Origin: an uncultured Oscillospiraceae bacterium
GTDB taxonomy: Bacteria; Bacillota; Clostridia; Oscillospirales; Oscillospiraceae
Direction: 5' to 3'
DNA length: 64,000 bases
Assembly (NCBI GenBank): GCA_949841355.1
Contig: CATKZP010000002.1
Coordinates: forward strand, 62,001 to 126,000
Shown here: positions 14,832 to 22,524 of the stretch, piece by piece
How positions within the stretch are numbered: the stretch's first letter is position 1
Layout: the number at the start of each line of letters is the position of its first letter
Notes under the pieces: model-generated
The model's database searches: none
Seen by the model: the letters and a program-made list of their open reading frames with translations, nothing else
Told to the model about the DNA's origin: nothing
Position numbers and translations under genes: made by a program

Positions 14832-16081
14832 GTGAAATGCAATGGCAGACACTCCCGCTCGGTCAACTGCGTCCCGCGGCCTACAACCCCCGGAAGGCGC
14901 TCAAGCCCAGCGATAAGGAGTACCAGAAAATCAAAAACTCCATCCAGGAGTTCGGCTATGTGGAGCCGATCATCGTCAACTACGACATGACGGTCATCGG
15001 GGGCCACCAGCGGCTGACCGTTTTGAAAGACCTCGGCTACACCGAGGCGCAGTGTGTTGTTCTGCACATCGAGGACGAGGCCAAGGTCAAGGCGCTGAAC
15101 ATCGCCCTCAACAAAATCTCCGGCGAATGGAACGAGCAGCTCTTGGCTGACCTGCTGGTGGATTTGCAGGACGCACAGTTCAACCTCGACCTCACCGGCT
15201 TCGAGGCCCCGGAGATCGACCAGCTTTTCTCCAAGCTCCACAATAAGGACATCGAGGAGGACGACTTCGATGTGGAGGAGGAATTAAAAAATCCTCCCTT
15301 CTCCCAGGCCGGGGACATCTGGACGCTGGGCCGTCATCGGGTCATCTGCGGTGACTCCACCCTGCCGGAGACCTTCAAGCTGCTCATGGAGGGCAAGAAG
15401 GCCAACCTCGTCCTGACGGACCCGCCCTACAATGTGAATGTGGAGGAAACGGCTGGCAAGATCAAGAATGACAATATGCCGGATGCCGACTTCTACAACT
15501 TCCTGTTCTGCGCCTTCGTCAACATGGAACAGAACATGGAGCAGGATGCCAGCATCTATGTGTTCCACGCTGACACCCAGGGGCTGACCTTCCGGCGGGC
15601 ATTCGCCGATGCTGGGTTCAACCTCTCCGGCTGCTGTATCTGGAAAAAGAACGCCCTGGTTCTGGGCCGCTCCCCCTACCAATGGCAGCACGAGCCGTGT
15701 CTGTTCGGCTGGAAGAAAGGCGGCAAGCACCTGTGGTATTCCGACCGAAAGCAGACCACCATCTGGGAGTATGACCGGCCCAAGGCCAGCAAGGACCATC
15801 CGACCATGAAACCCATCGCTCTGATGGCCTACCCTATCAAAAACTCCACCATGACCAACTGCATCGTCCTCGACCCCTTCCTCGGCTCCGGCTCTACGCT
15901 GATCGCTTGCCAGGAAACTGGGCGCATCTGCTACGGTGTGGAACTGGACGAGAAGTTCTGCGATGTGATCGTCAGGCGGTACATCGAGCAGGCCGGTTCC
16001 TCTGACGGGGTGTCGGTGTTGCGGAACGGTGCCACCTACACCTACGATGAATTAGTAGGTGAGGATATTCCGCTATTTTGA
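14828..16081 (+). CDS. ParB-like N-terminus plus DNA N6-adenine methyltransferase
   Basis: The 417-residue protein begins with a ParB/Srx-type domain (LGQLRPAAYNPRKAL; VEPIIVNYDMTVIGGHQR) and continues into a beta-class N6/N4 methyltransferase: DPPYNV near residue 197 as catalytic motif IV, and DPFLGSGSTLIACQ as the SAM-binding motif I near residue 350. Phages use such enzymes to modify their DNA against host restriction. No restriction partner is present. It is followed 10 nt later by the C5 methyltransferase. Confidence 0.93.
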   Translation: MSEMQWQTLPLGQLRPAAYNPRKALKPSDKEYQKIKNSIQEFGYVEPIIVNYDMTVIGGHQRLTVLKDLGYTEAQCVVLHIEDEAKVKALNIALNKISGEWNEQLLADLLVDLQDAQFNLDLTGFEAPEIDQLFSKLHNKDIEEDDFDVEEELKNPPFSQAGDIWTLGRHRVICGDSTLPETFKLLMEGKKANLVLTDPPYNVNVEETAGKIKNDNMPDADFYNFLFCAFVNMEQNMEQDASIYVFHADTQGLTFRRAFADAGFNLSGCCIWKKNALVLGRSPYQWQHEPCLFGWKKGGKHLWYSDRKQTTIWEYDRPKASKDHPTMKPIALMAYPIKNSTMTNCIVLDPFLGSGSTLIACQETGRICYGVELDEKFCDVIVRRYIEQAGSSDGVSVLRNGATYTYDELVGEDIPLF

Positions 16082-16091
16082 TGGAGGGCCT

Positions 16092-17729
16092 ATGGAACGA
16101 AAAAACACGCTGACCCTCGGTAGCCTGTTTGACGGCTCCGGGGGATTTCCTTTGGGCGGACTGCTGGCTGGCGTCACCCCAGTCTGGGCCTCAGAGATCG
16201 AGCCGTTCCCCATCCGGGTAACCACGCGGCGGTTCCCCTCCATGAAACACTACGGCGATATCTCCCAGATGGATGGCGGGAAGATCGAGCCGGTGGACAT
16301 CATCACCTTCGGCTCCCCCTGCACCGACATGAGCATCGCGGGCAAGCGGGCGGGGCTGGATGGCGCCCAATCCTCGCTGTTTTACCAAGCCATCCGCATC
16401 ATCAAGGAAATGAGGTGTGCCACCAATGGAAGATACCCGCGATGGATATGCTGGGAGAACGTTGTCGGCGCTTTCAGTTCAAACCGGGGCCTCGACTTCA
16501 AAGCGGTCCTCGAAGCGGTCATCGGCATCGCCGAGCCGGGGGCCGAGGTGCCTATGCCTCCGAAAGACCGCTGGCCCTACGCCGATATTTACATGGGAGA
16601 GCGATGGAGCGTTGCGTACCGCACTTTCGATGCGCAACATTGGGGAGTCCCCCAGCGAAGACGCCGCGTCTACCTTGTCGGCGATCTTGCAGGCCAATGT
16701 GCCGGACAAGTATTATTTGAGTCCGAAGGCTTGTCTGGGTATTCTGCGGAGGGCTTCCGCTCGTGGCAAAGAGCTGCCAGAGATTCTGCGGCTGGCCTTG
16801 GAGCGGCAGGCGGCGTCTGTCTGAACGACCAGGGCGGGAGCTGCATGGATATTTCCTTCGGTGTGTCCGGGACGCTCCGCGCCCAAATGGACGGTCATCC
16901 TCCCTGCATCGTGGAACCAACTGCCGCCGTCTATGAGAACCATAGTCAGGACACCAGATACACCGGGCCGTTGGACACGGCCCCAACGGTCAGCTCCACC
17001 TACGGCACCGGGGGCAACAACCAGCCCTTCGTGGTGGAGGCCGACACGCCCAAGACGCTGAAAATCCGCTCCGGCTGTGAGGGCGGCGGAAAGGGACCGC
17101 TCATCCAGGAGGATGTGTCCGCCACCCTCTCCTGCAACAACGACCAGACGCTGTTCGTGCCGAAGTGCTACAGCATCGGCGCGGCTTTCAGCGAGGGGAT
17201 GCTCTCGGACAACCCTCATAGCGGTATCTACAAGGCGGACACCTCCCGGACGCTGGATCAGAGCGGCGGCAACCCCTCCTGCAATCAGGGCGGCATCGCC
17301 GTGGTGGAGGGGCCGACCTACGCCATGACTCCCTGCACCTACACACAAATCGAGAAGGAAAAGACCCCCACGCTGAATGCGAGGGATTTCAAGGACCCCA
17401 CCTTTGTCAATGCTGGTTACAGTGTGCGGAGGCTTACCCCCACCGAATGCGCCAGGTTGCAAGGGTTCCCGGATTTTTGGTGCGCTGGTCTGGACACGCC
17501 GGAGCCAACCGAGGAGGATATCGCTTTCTGGACGGAGGTCTGGGAAACCCACCGCCGGGTGGTGGGCGGCTCGACCAAGGCCAAGAGCCGGAACCAGATC
17601 GTCAAGTGGCTGCGGCATCCCCATTCGGATTCCGCAGAATATAAAATGTGGGGGAACGGAGTCGCGCTACCGAATGTATTTTTTGTGCTGGCGGGCATTG
17701 TGTGGTCTACACAATTATCCAGCCAGTAA
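16092..17729 (+). CDS. C5-cytosine DNA methyltransferase with repetitive target-recognition region
   Basis: The 545-residue protein has C5-MTase motifs: I LFDGSGGFPLGG, IV GSPCTDMS with catalytic Cys near residue 75, VI WENVVGA, VIII WGVPQRRRRVYLVGD, and X GNGVALPNVFFV at the C-terminus. The insert between VIII and IX (about residues 255-445) holds five imperfect repeats of the type TL/TV-x(6-10)-P-x-VVE (SGTLRAQ, APTVSSTYG, SATLSCN, SRTLDQSGG, TPTLNARD). The ATG at 16092 follows GGAGGG. It has no restriction partner, so it is an antirestriction-type orphan. Confidence 0.93.
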   Translation: MERKNTLTLGSLFDGSGGFPLGGLLAGVTPVWASEIEPFPIRVTTRRFPSMKHYGDISQMDGGKIEPVDIITFGSPCTDMSIAGKRAGLDGAQSSLFYQAIRIIKEMRCATNGRYPRWICWENVVGAFSSNRGLDFKAVLEAVIGIAEPGAEVPMPPKDRWPYADIYMGERWSVAYRTFDAQHWGVPQRRRRVYLVGDLAGQCAGQVLFESEGLSGYSAEGFRSWQRAARDSAAGLGAAGGVCLNDQGGSCMDISFGVSGTLRAQMDGHPPCIVEPTAAVYENHSQDTRYTGPLDTAPTVSSTYGTGGNNQPFVVEADTPKTLKIRSGCEGGGKGPLIQEDVSATLSCNNDQTLFVPKCYSIGAAFSEGMLSDNPHSGIYKADTSRTLDQSGGNPSCNQGGIAVVEGPTYAMTPCTYTQIEKEKTPTLNARDFKDPTFVNAGYSVRRLTPTECARLQGFPDFWCAGLDTPEPTEEDIAFWTEVWETHRRVVGGSTKAKSRNQIVKWLRHPHSDSAEYKMWGNGVALPNVFFVLAGIVWSTQLSSQ

Positions 17730-17785
17730 TTTGTCGAGGTCAGGGCGAGAAACAACTTGCTATATCCGCCGGGTAGAGCGAATAT
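17709..17785 (+). promoter_or_regulatory. repeated prophage promoter element, copy 1
   Basis: ACACAA (17709-17714) and a degenerate right arm TTGTCG (17731-17736) are 16 nt apart. Exactly 20 nt on comes TTGCTA (17757-17762), a 17-nt spacer ending AGAGC, and GAATAT (17780-17785). It partly overlaps the methyltransferase end and precedes the gene at 17815. Confidence 0.6.
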
Positions 17786-17814
17786 GTGACTACCAAAAAA
17801 AGGGGGTTTCCACC

Positions 17815-18663
17815 ATGACGATCAACTACAACGTGACCGGCAACCAGCGCAAGCGCCTCGCCGACTACATTTCCGGCTTCATGGGTACGGAGAAAAAGTA
17901 CCTGGGTGCGCCGACCTTCGCCTACCAGATCGGCTACCTCACCGTCAGCAAGGACGGCGCGGTCAGCTTCGAGAACCGGGGCTGCAACAGCGACATCGAC
18001 GCGCTGATGGCGGAGCTGGAGGGCCAGGGGTTCCACACCGAGGACACCATCGCCAAGGCCGACACCGCCGAGGCGGAGGCCGCTCCCGCAGAGGAGGGCG
18101 TCACCCAGCCCCACGGCTTCGACCTGACGGTCACCCTCCCCGCCGACAGCCTGCCCTCCGAGGCGCTGACCAACCTCACCAGCCTCCTCGCCGCCAAGGG
18201 ACGGCTCATCCGCAAGGCCCTGGGTGTGGCGGCCCTCCCGGTGGAGGTCGGTCCCGACACGGTTTCCTTCCCCTGGTTCGAGGGCCGCGACCTTGATGCC
18301 GATGAGGTCAAGACCTACACCCACTTGATCGCCGCCCTCTGCGACATGGCTCGGAACCAGAAGCGCATCACCGCCAAGGAAAAGGTGACCGACAACGACA
18401 AGTACGCTTTTCGGTGCTTCCTCCTCCGGCTGGGCTTCATCGGGGCCGAGTTCAAGGACGAGCGGAAGATCCTGCTCCGCAGCCTCTCCGGCAACAGTGC
18501 GTTCAAGTCCGGCCAGCGCCACGCCGAGGCCCTCCGGCCAGAGCCTCCCGCCTCCGCCGATGCGGTGGAGGTCCAGGGCGACCCGGAACTGGCCGAGGCC
18601 CTGGCGGATGAGCTGCTGATCCAGCAGGTCAACGCCTCCTTCGGAGAGGAGGCGGCATCATGA
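17815..18663 (+). CDS. phage/ICE protein of the 'virulence-related protein' annotation class
   Basis: The 282-residue protein opens with MTINYNVTGNQRKRLADYIS and APTFAYQIGYLTVSKDGAVSF, a module often found in Clostridia prophages and conjugative elements under the label virulence-related protein. An Ala/Glu linker near residues 80-98 leads to a second domain ending NDKYAFRCFLLRLGFIGAEFKDERKILLRSL. That last block strongly resembles the C-terminus of the amidoligase at 19329 (NPKYAMRTWLLRLGFIGEEF). The function is unknown. It is expressed from element copy 1 and overlaps DUF4314 by ATGA. Confidence 0.75.
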   Translation: MTINYNVTGNQRKRLADYISGFMGTEKKYLGAPTFAYQIGYLTVSKDGAVSFENRGCNSDIDALMAELEGQGFHTEDTIAKADTAEAEAAPAEEGVTQPHGFDLTVTLPADSLPSEALTNLTSLLAAKGRLIRKALGVAALPVEVGPDTVSFPWFEGRDLDADEVKTYTHLIAALCDMARNQKRITAKEKVTDNDKYAFRCFLLRLGFIGAEFKDERKILLRSLSGNSAFKSGQRHAEALRPEPPASADAVEVQGDPELAEALADELLIQQVNASFGEEAAS

Positions 18664-18884
18664 GAGCCATGACCCCGGAAATCCTCGCCAGCCTGCGTGA
18701 GCGGTTCCCGCAGGGGGCGCGGGTGGAGCTGCTCCGTATGGACGATCCCCAGGCCCCGCCCATCGGCACCAGGGGAACGGTGAGGGGTGTGGATGATTCC
18801 GGCTCCGTCATGGTGGCCTGGGACGGCGGCGGTTCCCTCCATGTGCTGTATGGTGTGGACGAGTGCAAAAAGGTGGTGGAGTGA
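18660..18884 (+). CDS. DUF4314-family small protein
   Basis: The 74-residue protein contains FPQGARVELLRMDDP...GTRGTVRGVDDSGSVMVAWDGGGSLHVLYGVDECK, a small beta-barrel (SH3-like) pattern that matches DUF4314. The function is unknown. It overlaps the preceding gene by ATGA. Confidence 0.8.
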   Translation: MRAMTPEILASLRERFPQGARVELLRMDDPQAPPIGTRGTVRGVDDSGSVMVAWDGGGSLHVLYGVDECKKVVE

Positions 18885-18885
18885 A

Positions 18886-19191
18886 ATGCGGAGCATCATC
18901 CGTGAGTTCTACCTGGGCAATCTCTCCCCGGACGCCACCGCCATCAAGCAGACCTCGGAACTGAAAAAGGCGGTGCAGGAGATGTCCGATGCCGAGTCCT
19001 TCCTCCGGGAACACTTGGAGGCCGAGTGCCTCGCCGCGCTGGAGCGGCTGGTGTCCGCCCAGCTTACCACCAGCACCACCACGGCGGAGGAACGCTACTT
19101 GGACGGGTTCCGTACCGGAGCCAAGTTCATGCTGGACATTCTGGAGGGCCGCAGTGAAAACCTGGCCCCGCTGGTGCAAATTGACTCATAA
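18886..19191 (+). CDS. DUF6809-type helical protein
   Basis: The 101-residue protein is predicted mostly helical: REFYLGNLSPDATAIKQTSELKKAVQEM, then a coiled helix SDAESFLREHLEAECLAALERL, and the conserved end RYLDGFRTGAKFMLDILEG. This pattern fits the DUF6809 family seen in gut Clostridia mobile elements; the function is unknown. Its start follows the DUF4314 stop by one base. Confidence 0.65.
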   Translation: MRSIIREFYLGNLSPDATAIKQTSELKKAVQEMSDAESFLREHLEAECLAALERLVSAQLTTSTTTAEERYLDGFRTGAKFMLDILEGRSENLAPLVQIDS

Positions 19192-19194
19192 ACT

Positions 19195-19271
19195 ACACAA
19201 TTTCGCTCCAGAATCCTTGTGTACTTTACGAATCGAATCAACTTGCTATATCTCCGTTTTAGAGCGAATAT
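19195..19271 (+). promoter_or_regulatory. repeated prophage promoter element, copy 2
   Basis: ACACAA (19195-19200) and TTGTGT (19217-19222) form a dyad with a 16-nt centre. TTGCTA (19243-19248) follows at exactly 20 nt, then 17 nt ending AGAGC, then GAATAT (19266-19271). CTCCGTTTT (19252-19260) in the spacer is complementary to AAAACGGAG (19311-19319), which overlaps the ribosome site of the amidoligase gene. Confidence 0.65.
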
Positions 19272-19328
19272 GGGTACACCGAAAGGGGGAAACACCCCGC
19301 CGGATACACAAAAACGGAGGTCAGCACC

Positions 19329-20276
19329 ATGAACGAGAAAATGAAAAACCAGGTCGCCGAGATGAAAAAGCAGACCATCGGGGTCGAGGTGGAGATGAAC
19401 AGCATCACCTGCCAGAAAGCCGCCAAGCTCGCCGCCGAGTTCTTCGGCACCGGGCGGTTCGAGGACACCGCCTGCCGCAACGGATACTACACCTGGTCGG
19501 CCTGGGATGCCCAGGGCCGCGAGTGGAAGTTCCAGCGGGACGTGAGCATCGAGGGGCCGGACAGCGAGAAGTGCGAGATGGTCACGCCGATCCTCACCTA
19601 CGCCGACATGGACACCCTCCAGGAGCTGGTGCGGCGGCTGCGCAAGGCCGGAGCCAAGAGCGACTACACCAGAGGGTGCGGGGTCCACATCCACATCGGG
19701 GCCAAGGGCCACACCGCCCAGACCCTCCGCAACCTGGCGAACATCATGGCCAGCCACGAAAACCTCCTGGCGGATGCCTTGGCCCTCGACCACTACCGCA
19801 TGAGCCGGTACTGCCGGACGGTCAGCCCTCGGTTCATCGAAACGGTCAACAACCGCAAGCCCACCACCATGAGCGACCTGGCGGACATTTGGTACAGCGC
19901 CAACAACGCCACCTACGGCAGGAACCAGCACTACAACGACAGCCGCTACCATATGCTCAACCTCCACGCTACCTTCACCAAGGGTACGGTCGAGTTCCGG
20001 CTTTTCCAGTTCGACGCCCCCACCGCCGAACGCAGGAACGGCCTCCACGCCGGACAGCTCAAGAGCTACATCCAGCTTTGCCTCGCACTGAGCCAGATGG
20101 CGAAGTCGGTCAAGACCGCCAGCCCCAAGCCCCAGCAGAACGACAACCCCAAGTACGCCATGCGCACCTGGCTCCTCCGCCTGGGCTTCATCGGCGAGGA
20201 GTTCGCCACCGCCCGCGACCTGCTGACCCGCCGCCTCGCTGGGGACGCTGCCTTCCGCAACGGGCGCGCCGCTTGA
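19329..20276 (+). CDS. amidoligase-family enzyme (COOH-NH2 ligase)
   Basis: The 315-residue protein shows the amidoligase signatures: GVEVEMNSI at about residues 17-25 (acidic metal/ATP site), EMVTPILTYADMDTL, GCGVHIHIGAKGHT near residue 118, and VEFRLFQFDAPT near residue 220. Amidoligases have a glutamine-synthetase-like fold and form amide bonds between carboxylates and amines. A GGCT-like gene follows, a partnership predicted for this family by comparative genomics (Iyer and co-workers). The real substrate is unknown. It is driven from element copy 2, with ribosome site CGGAGG. Confidence 0.85.
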   Translation: MNEKMKNQVAEMKKQTIGVEVEMNSITCQKAAKLAAEFFGTGRFEDTACRNGYYTWSAWDAQGREWKFQRDVSIEGPDSEKCEMVTPILTYADMDTLQELVRRLRKAGAKSDYTRGCGVHIHIGAKGHTAQTLRNLANIMASHENLLADALALDHYRMSRYCRTVSPRFIETVNNRKPTTMSDLADIWYSANNATYGRNQHYNDSRYHMLNLHATFTKGTVEFRLFQFDAPTAERRNGLHAGQLKSYIQLCLALSQMAKSVKTASPKPQQNDNPKYAMRTWLLRLGFIGEEFATARDLLTRRLAGDAAFRNGRAA

Positions 20277-20298
20277 AGGACTTAGGTTAAACGCCCCG

Positions 20299-20327
20299 CC
20301 TTAACCCGCCACCGAGCGGGCTTAAGG
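20299..20327 (+). other. RNA hairpin between amidoligase and GGCT-like genes
   Basis: CCTTAA-CCCGC (20299-20309) pairs with GCGGG-C-TTAAGG (20316-20327) with one bulged C and a 6-nt loop. No T tract follows, so it is more likely a processing or stability element than a terminator. Confidence 0.5.
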
Positions 20328-20368
20328 TGGTAGAAGGGCAAAAGCCCAAGGAAAGGAAGGTACAGAAC

Positions 20369-20839
20369 ATGGCAAAAGCGAAACGGTACTACATCGCCTA
20401 CGGCAGCAACCTCAATGTTCCGCAGATGCGGATGCGCTGCCCTGGGGCGCGGATCATCGGCACCTCGGTCATCCCCGACTACGAACTGCTATTCAAGGGG
20501 AGCAAAACCGGCTCCTACCTCACCATCGAGCCGAAGGCTGGGGCCAGCGTCCCGGTGGCGGCGTGGGAGGTCAGCGAGGATGACGAGTTGGCCTTGGATC
20601 ACTATGAGGGCTACCCCACCTTCTACTACAAGGCTGAGATGGTGTTGCCCATCAAGGGCATCCGCTCCGGGAAGGTTCGCCGCCGTAGGGTATTCGTCTA
20701 CATCATGCATGAGGAGCGGAGCCTTGGACTGCCCTCCGCCCGATATGTGGCGGTCTGCCGGGAAGGGTACGATGCCTTTGGCTTCGGCCAGCGGTACTTG
20801 ACTGATGCCATCCAGCGGAGCATGGAGGGGATGAAATGA
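20369..20839 (+). CDS. AIG2/gamma-glutamylcyclotransferase-like protein
   Basis: The 156-residue protein has YYIAYGSNLN near the N-terminus (the YGSN phosphate-loop motif of GGCT/AIG2), GSYLTIEPKAGASVPVAAWEV, and ALDHYEGYPTFYYK with the catalytic Glu. Members cleave gamma-glutamyl amides or related isopeptides with cyclisation. Its position after the amidoligase suggests that it edits or reverses the ligase product. The ATG at 20369 follows GAAAGGAAGG; upstream in-frame starts run into the hairpin. It overlaps the next gene by ATGA. Confidence 0.85.
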   Translation: MAKAKRYYIAYGSNLNVPQMRMRCPGARIIGTSVIPDYELLFKGSKTGSYLTIEPKAGASVPVAAWEVSEDDELALDHYEGYPTFYYKAEMVLPIKGIRSGKVRRRRVFVYIMHEERSLGLPSARYVAVCREGYDAFGFGQRYLTDAIQRSMEGMK

Positions 20840-21033
20840 AAGACAACATTTTTCGGATTTTGCTCTGCCCCAGGTGTGGGCAGACCTACACCGCACCTCC
20901 GGCTACGGCCAGAGACGGCTCCGGCCCCATCTGCCCAGACTGCGGCACCAGGGAGGCACTGGAGAGCATCGGGGTGGACACCGCCGAGCAAGACAAGATC
21001 ATTGACACCATCCACCGCTGCCAAAGGGGATGA
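20836..21033 (+). CDS. small zinc-ribbon protein in the amidoligase operon
   Basis: The 65-residue protein has CPRC (residues 11-14) and CPDC (34-37), a single zinc ribbon, followed by a short helix EQDKIIDTIHRCQ. No family is recognised. The ATGA overlap with the GGCT-like gene makes it the third member of the amidoligase unit, so it could be a substrate carrier or regulator. Confidence 0.6.
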   Translation: MKDNIFRILLCPRCGQTYTAPPATARDGSGPICPDCGTREALESIGVDTAEQDKIIDTIHRCQRG

Positions 21034-21036
21034 TTT

Positions 21037-21113
21037 ACACAGTTCCGGCCCCGGATATTTGTGTAGATTATGCTCGGAATTGACTTGCTATTATCTCCGT
21101 TTAGAGCGAATAT
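21037..21113 (+). promoter_or_regulatory. repeated prophage promoter element, copy 3
   Basis: ACACAG (21037-21042) and TTGTGT (21059-21064) flank 16 nt. TTGCTA (21085-21090) follows at exactly 20 nt, then 17 nt ending AGAGC, then GAATAT (21108-21113). CTCCGTTT (21095-21102) is complementary to AAACGGAG (21145-21152) at the ribosome site of the next gene. Confidence 0.65.
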
Positions 21114-21161
21114 GGGTACACCGAAAGGGAAAACCACACTTTGAAAACGGAGGAACCGAAC

Positions 21162-21452
21162 ATGAAAAAGCAGAACACCAACAAGGCCCAGACCTACCGC
21201 CTGCCCCAGACCACCACCCCGGAGAACCTCGAAACCCGGCTGACGCGCAACGGCGGAACCCTCCTCACCTTCGGCGACCGCATTCTGGTCGCGGGGTACT
21301 ACTACAACCCCAACGGGCGCAGCTACTACGGGGCCATCTACCGCTTCACCACCGCCGACCACACCTGCGAGGGCCGGGTGGAGCTGGTCAGCATTTCCGA
21401 GGACACCTTCGAGGACAACGGCCACGCCATTGCCTGGGCGATGGCTCGCTGA
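21162..21452 (+). CDS. small phage protein of unknown function
   Basis: The 96-residue protein has a basic N-terminus, a middle strand-rich part (RNGGTLLTFGDRILVAGYYYN, SYYGAIYRFTTADHT) and an acidic end (SEDTFEDNGHAIAWAMAR). No family is recognised. The ATG at 21162 follows CGGAGG; it is the first gene behind element copy 3. Confidence 0.6.
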   Translation: MKKQNTNKAQTYRLPQTTTPENLETRLTRNGGTLLTFGDRILVAGYYYNPNGRSYYGAIYRFTTADHTCEGRVELVSISEDTFEDNGHAIAWAMAR

Positions 21453-21466
21453 GGGAGGTGTGGACG

Positions 21467-21694
21467 ATGACGAGGCAGAAAAAGGAGATCATCAAGAAGA
21501 TCGACGATCTGGAGCAGTGGATCGAGGTTGACGAGGAGCTTGGATGCGGATTCGCGCCAGCCGGTGCCTACGATGAGACGTACCGGGAAATCGACCGGCT
21601 CCGGGGGGAACTGGCCCGGCTCCAGCACTACGCCAGCGTGGAGGATATGCTCTACGACACGAGGGGTTGCGAGAACAGCGGATGCCCCTGGTGA
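21467..21694 (+). CDS. small helical phage protein of unknown function
   Basis: The 75-residue protein is mostly charged helix (KKEIIKKIDDLEQWIEVDEEL; YREIDRLRGELARLQHY), probably a short coiled coil, and ends in a Cys-containing tail (TRGCENSGCPW). The ATG at 21467 follows GGGAGGTG. It is co-transcribed with the gene at 21162. No function can be assigned. Confidence 0.55.
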   Translation: MTRQKKEIIKKIDDLEQWIEVDEELGCGFAPAGAYDETYREIDRLRGELARLQHYASVEDMLYDTRGCENSGCPW

Positions 21695-21759
21695 ACTGAA
21701 CCAGAACCGAATACACCGAAGCACCAGCCCTCCGGGGCTGCTGCTCGTTATGAACCGTC

Positions 21760-22401
21760 TTATTCGTCCCACGACCGGCCCTCTGTAAGAATCTCGTCCA
21801 AACAGCCGTCATCGTAGGAAGGACTGTCGCCCTTGTATGGCACAGCGCGGGGCCTGCCCATTTTGTAGAACTTGCAGGATTTGGGTCCATAGCAGAAACT
21901 TTCAAAGCGGTATTTCTGCCTGACGCCCCAATCATACTCAATGGCCACCACCGCCATGGTGGCCCAGACACACTGAAAGCATTTCCCCTTGTAGCAGGGG
22001 GTGCTAAGCATCCTGGCACCCCGCCGTTCACAGGTAGCCATATCCGGCAGCGGTGCGAGATAAGGCGGCGGAGAACCTGCATCCTGCGGCTCTGCGGCGC
22101 GTTCCACCACCTTCAGCGCCCCGGCGCGGTAGTAATCGGCATACTCCGTGACCGCATACATCTTCGTCCAGGCAGTTCCCTTTATCTTATCGCCGATACG
22201 AAATTGTGCTTTTTGTTGCTGCTTTTCCGAAATTGCCACAGAAAAAGGCCCTGCCAAACCGTTGACCTCTCCGTCCAGGAACAGATTATAGCCGATGTGT
22301 GAGTGGGTGCGGTTGTCCAGCCGGTACCTCCAGACGGTGGTGCGGGGCTGGATGGAAATGATGGTGCCGGACCATGTTCGCTTTTCCGGTTCATTTCTCA
22401 T
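21760..22401 (-). CDS. antisense prophage gene, conserved Cys-rich protein of unknown function
   Basis: The 213-residue protein is encoded against the phage genes. The N-terminal 110 residues look beta-rich (TWSGTIISIQPRTTVWRY, GYNLFLDGEVNG, FRIGDKIKGTAWTKM), an OB-like pattern. The C-terminal part has a Cys cluster (TCERRG, TPCYKGKCFQC, SFCYGPKSCKFY) that may bind metal. It has its own near-consensus promoter (22437-22465), so it may be expressed in the lysogen as a moron. I do not recognise the family. Confidence 0.65.
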   Translation of the reverse strand: MRNEPEKRTWSGTIISIQPRTTVWRYRLDNRTHSHIGYNLFLDGEVNGLAGPFSVAISEKQQQKAQFRIGDKIKGTAWTKMYAVTEYADYYRAGALKVVERAAEPQDAGSPPPYLAPLPDMATCERRGARMLSTPCYKGKCFQCVWATMAVVAIEYDWGVRQKYRFESFCYGPKSCKFYKMGRPRAVPYKGDSPSYDDGCLDEILTEGRSWDE

Positions 22402-22436
22402 AACGAGAACCGCCTTTCCGATATGTGATTTGCTTC

Positions 22437-22465
22437 ATTATATCGCGGGCTTGTCCTTTTGTCGA
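22437..22465 (-). promoter_or_regulatory. promoter of the antisense gene at 21760-22401
   Basis: Read on the minus strand, TCGACA (22465-22460) and a perfect TATAAT (22442-22437) are 17 nt apart and point into the antisense gene, 36 nt from its start codon. Confidence 0.75.
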
Positions 22466-22524
22466 CCACTTGCCGCTGGGCAGGTCATTTTTTTACACTT
22501 TTTTTCAGAAAGGAGGCGGTTCCG

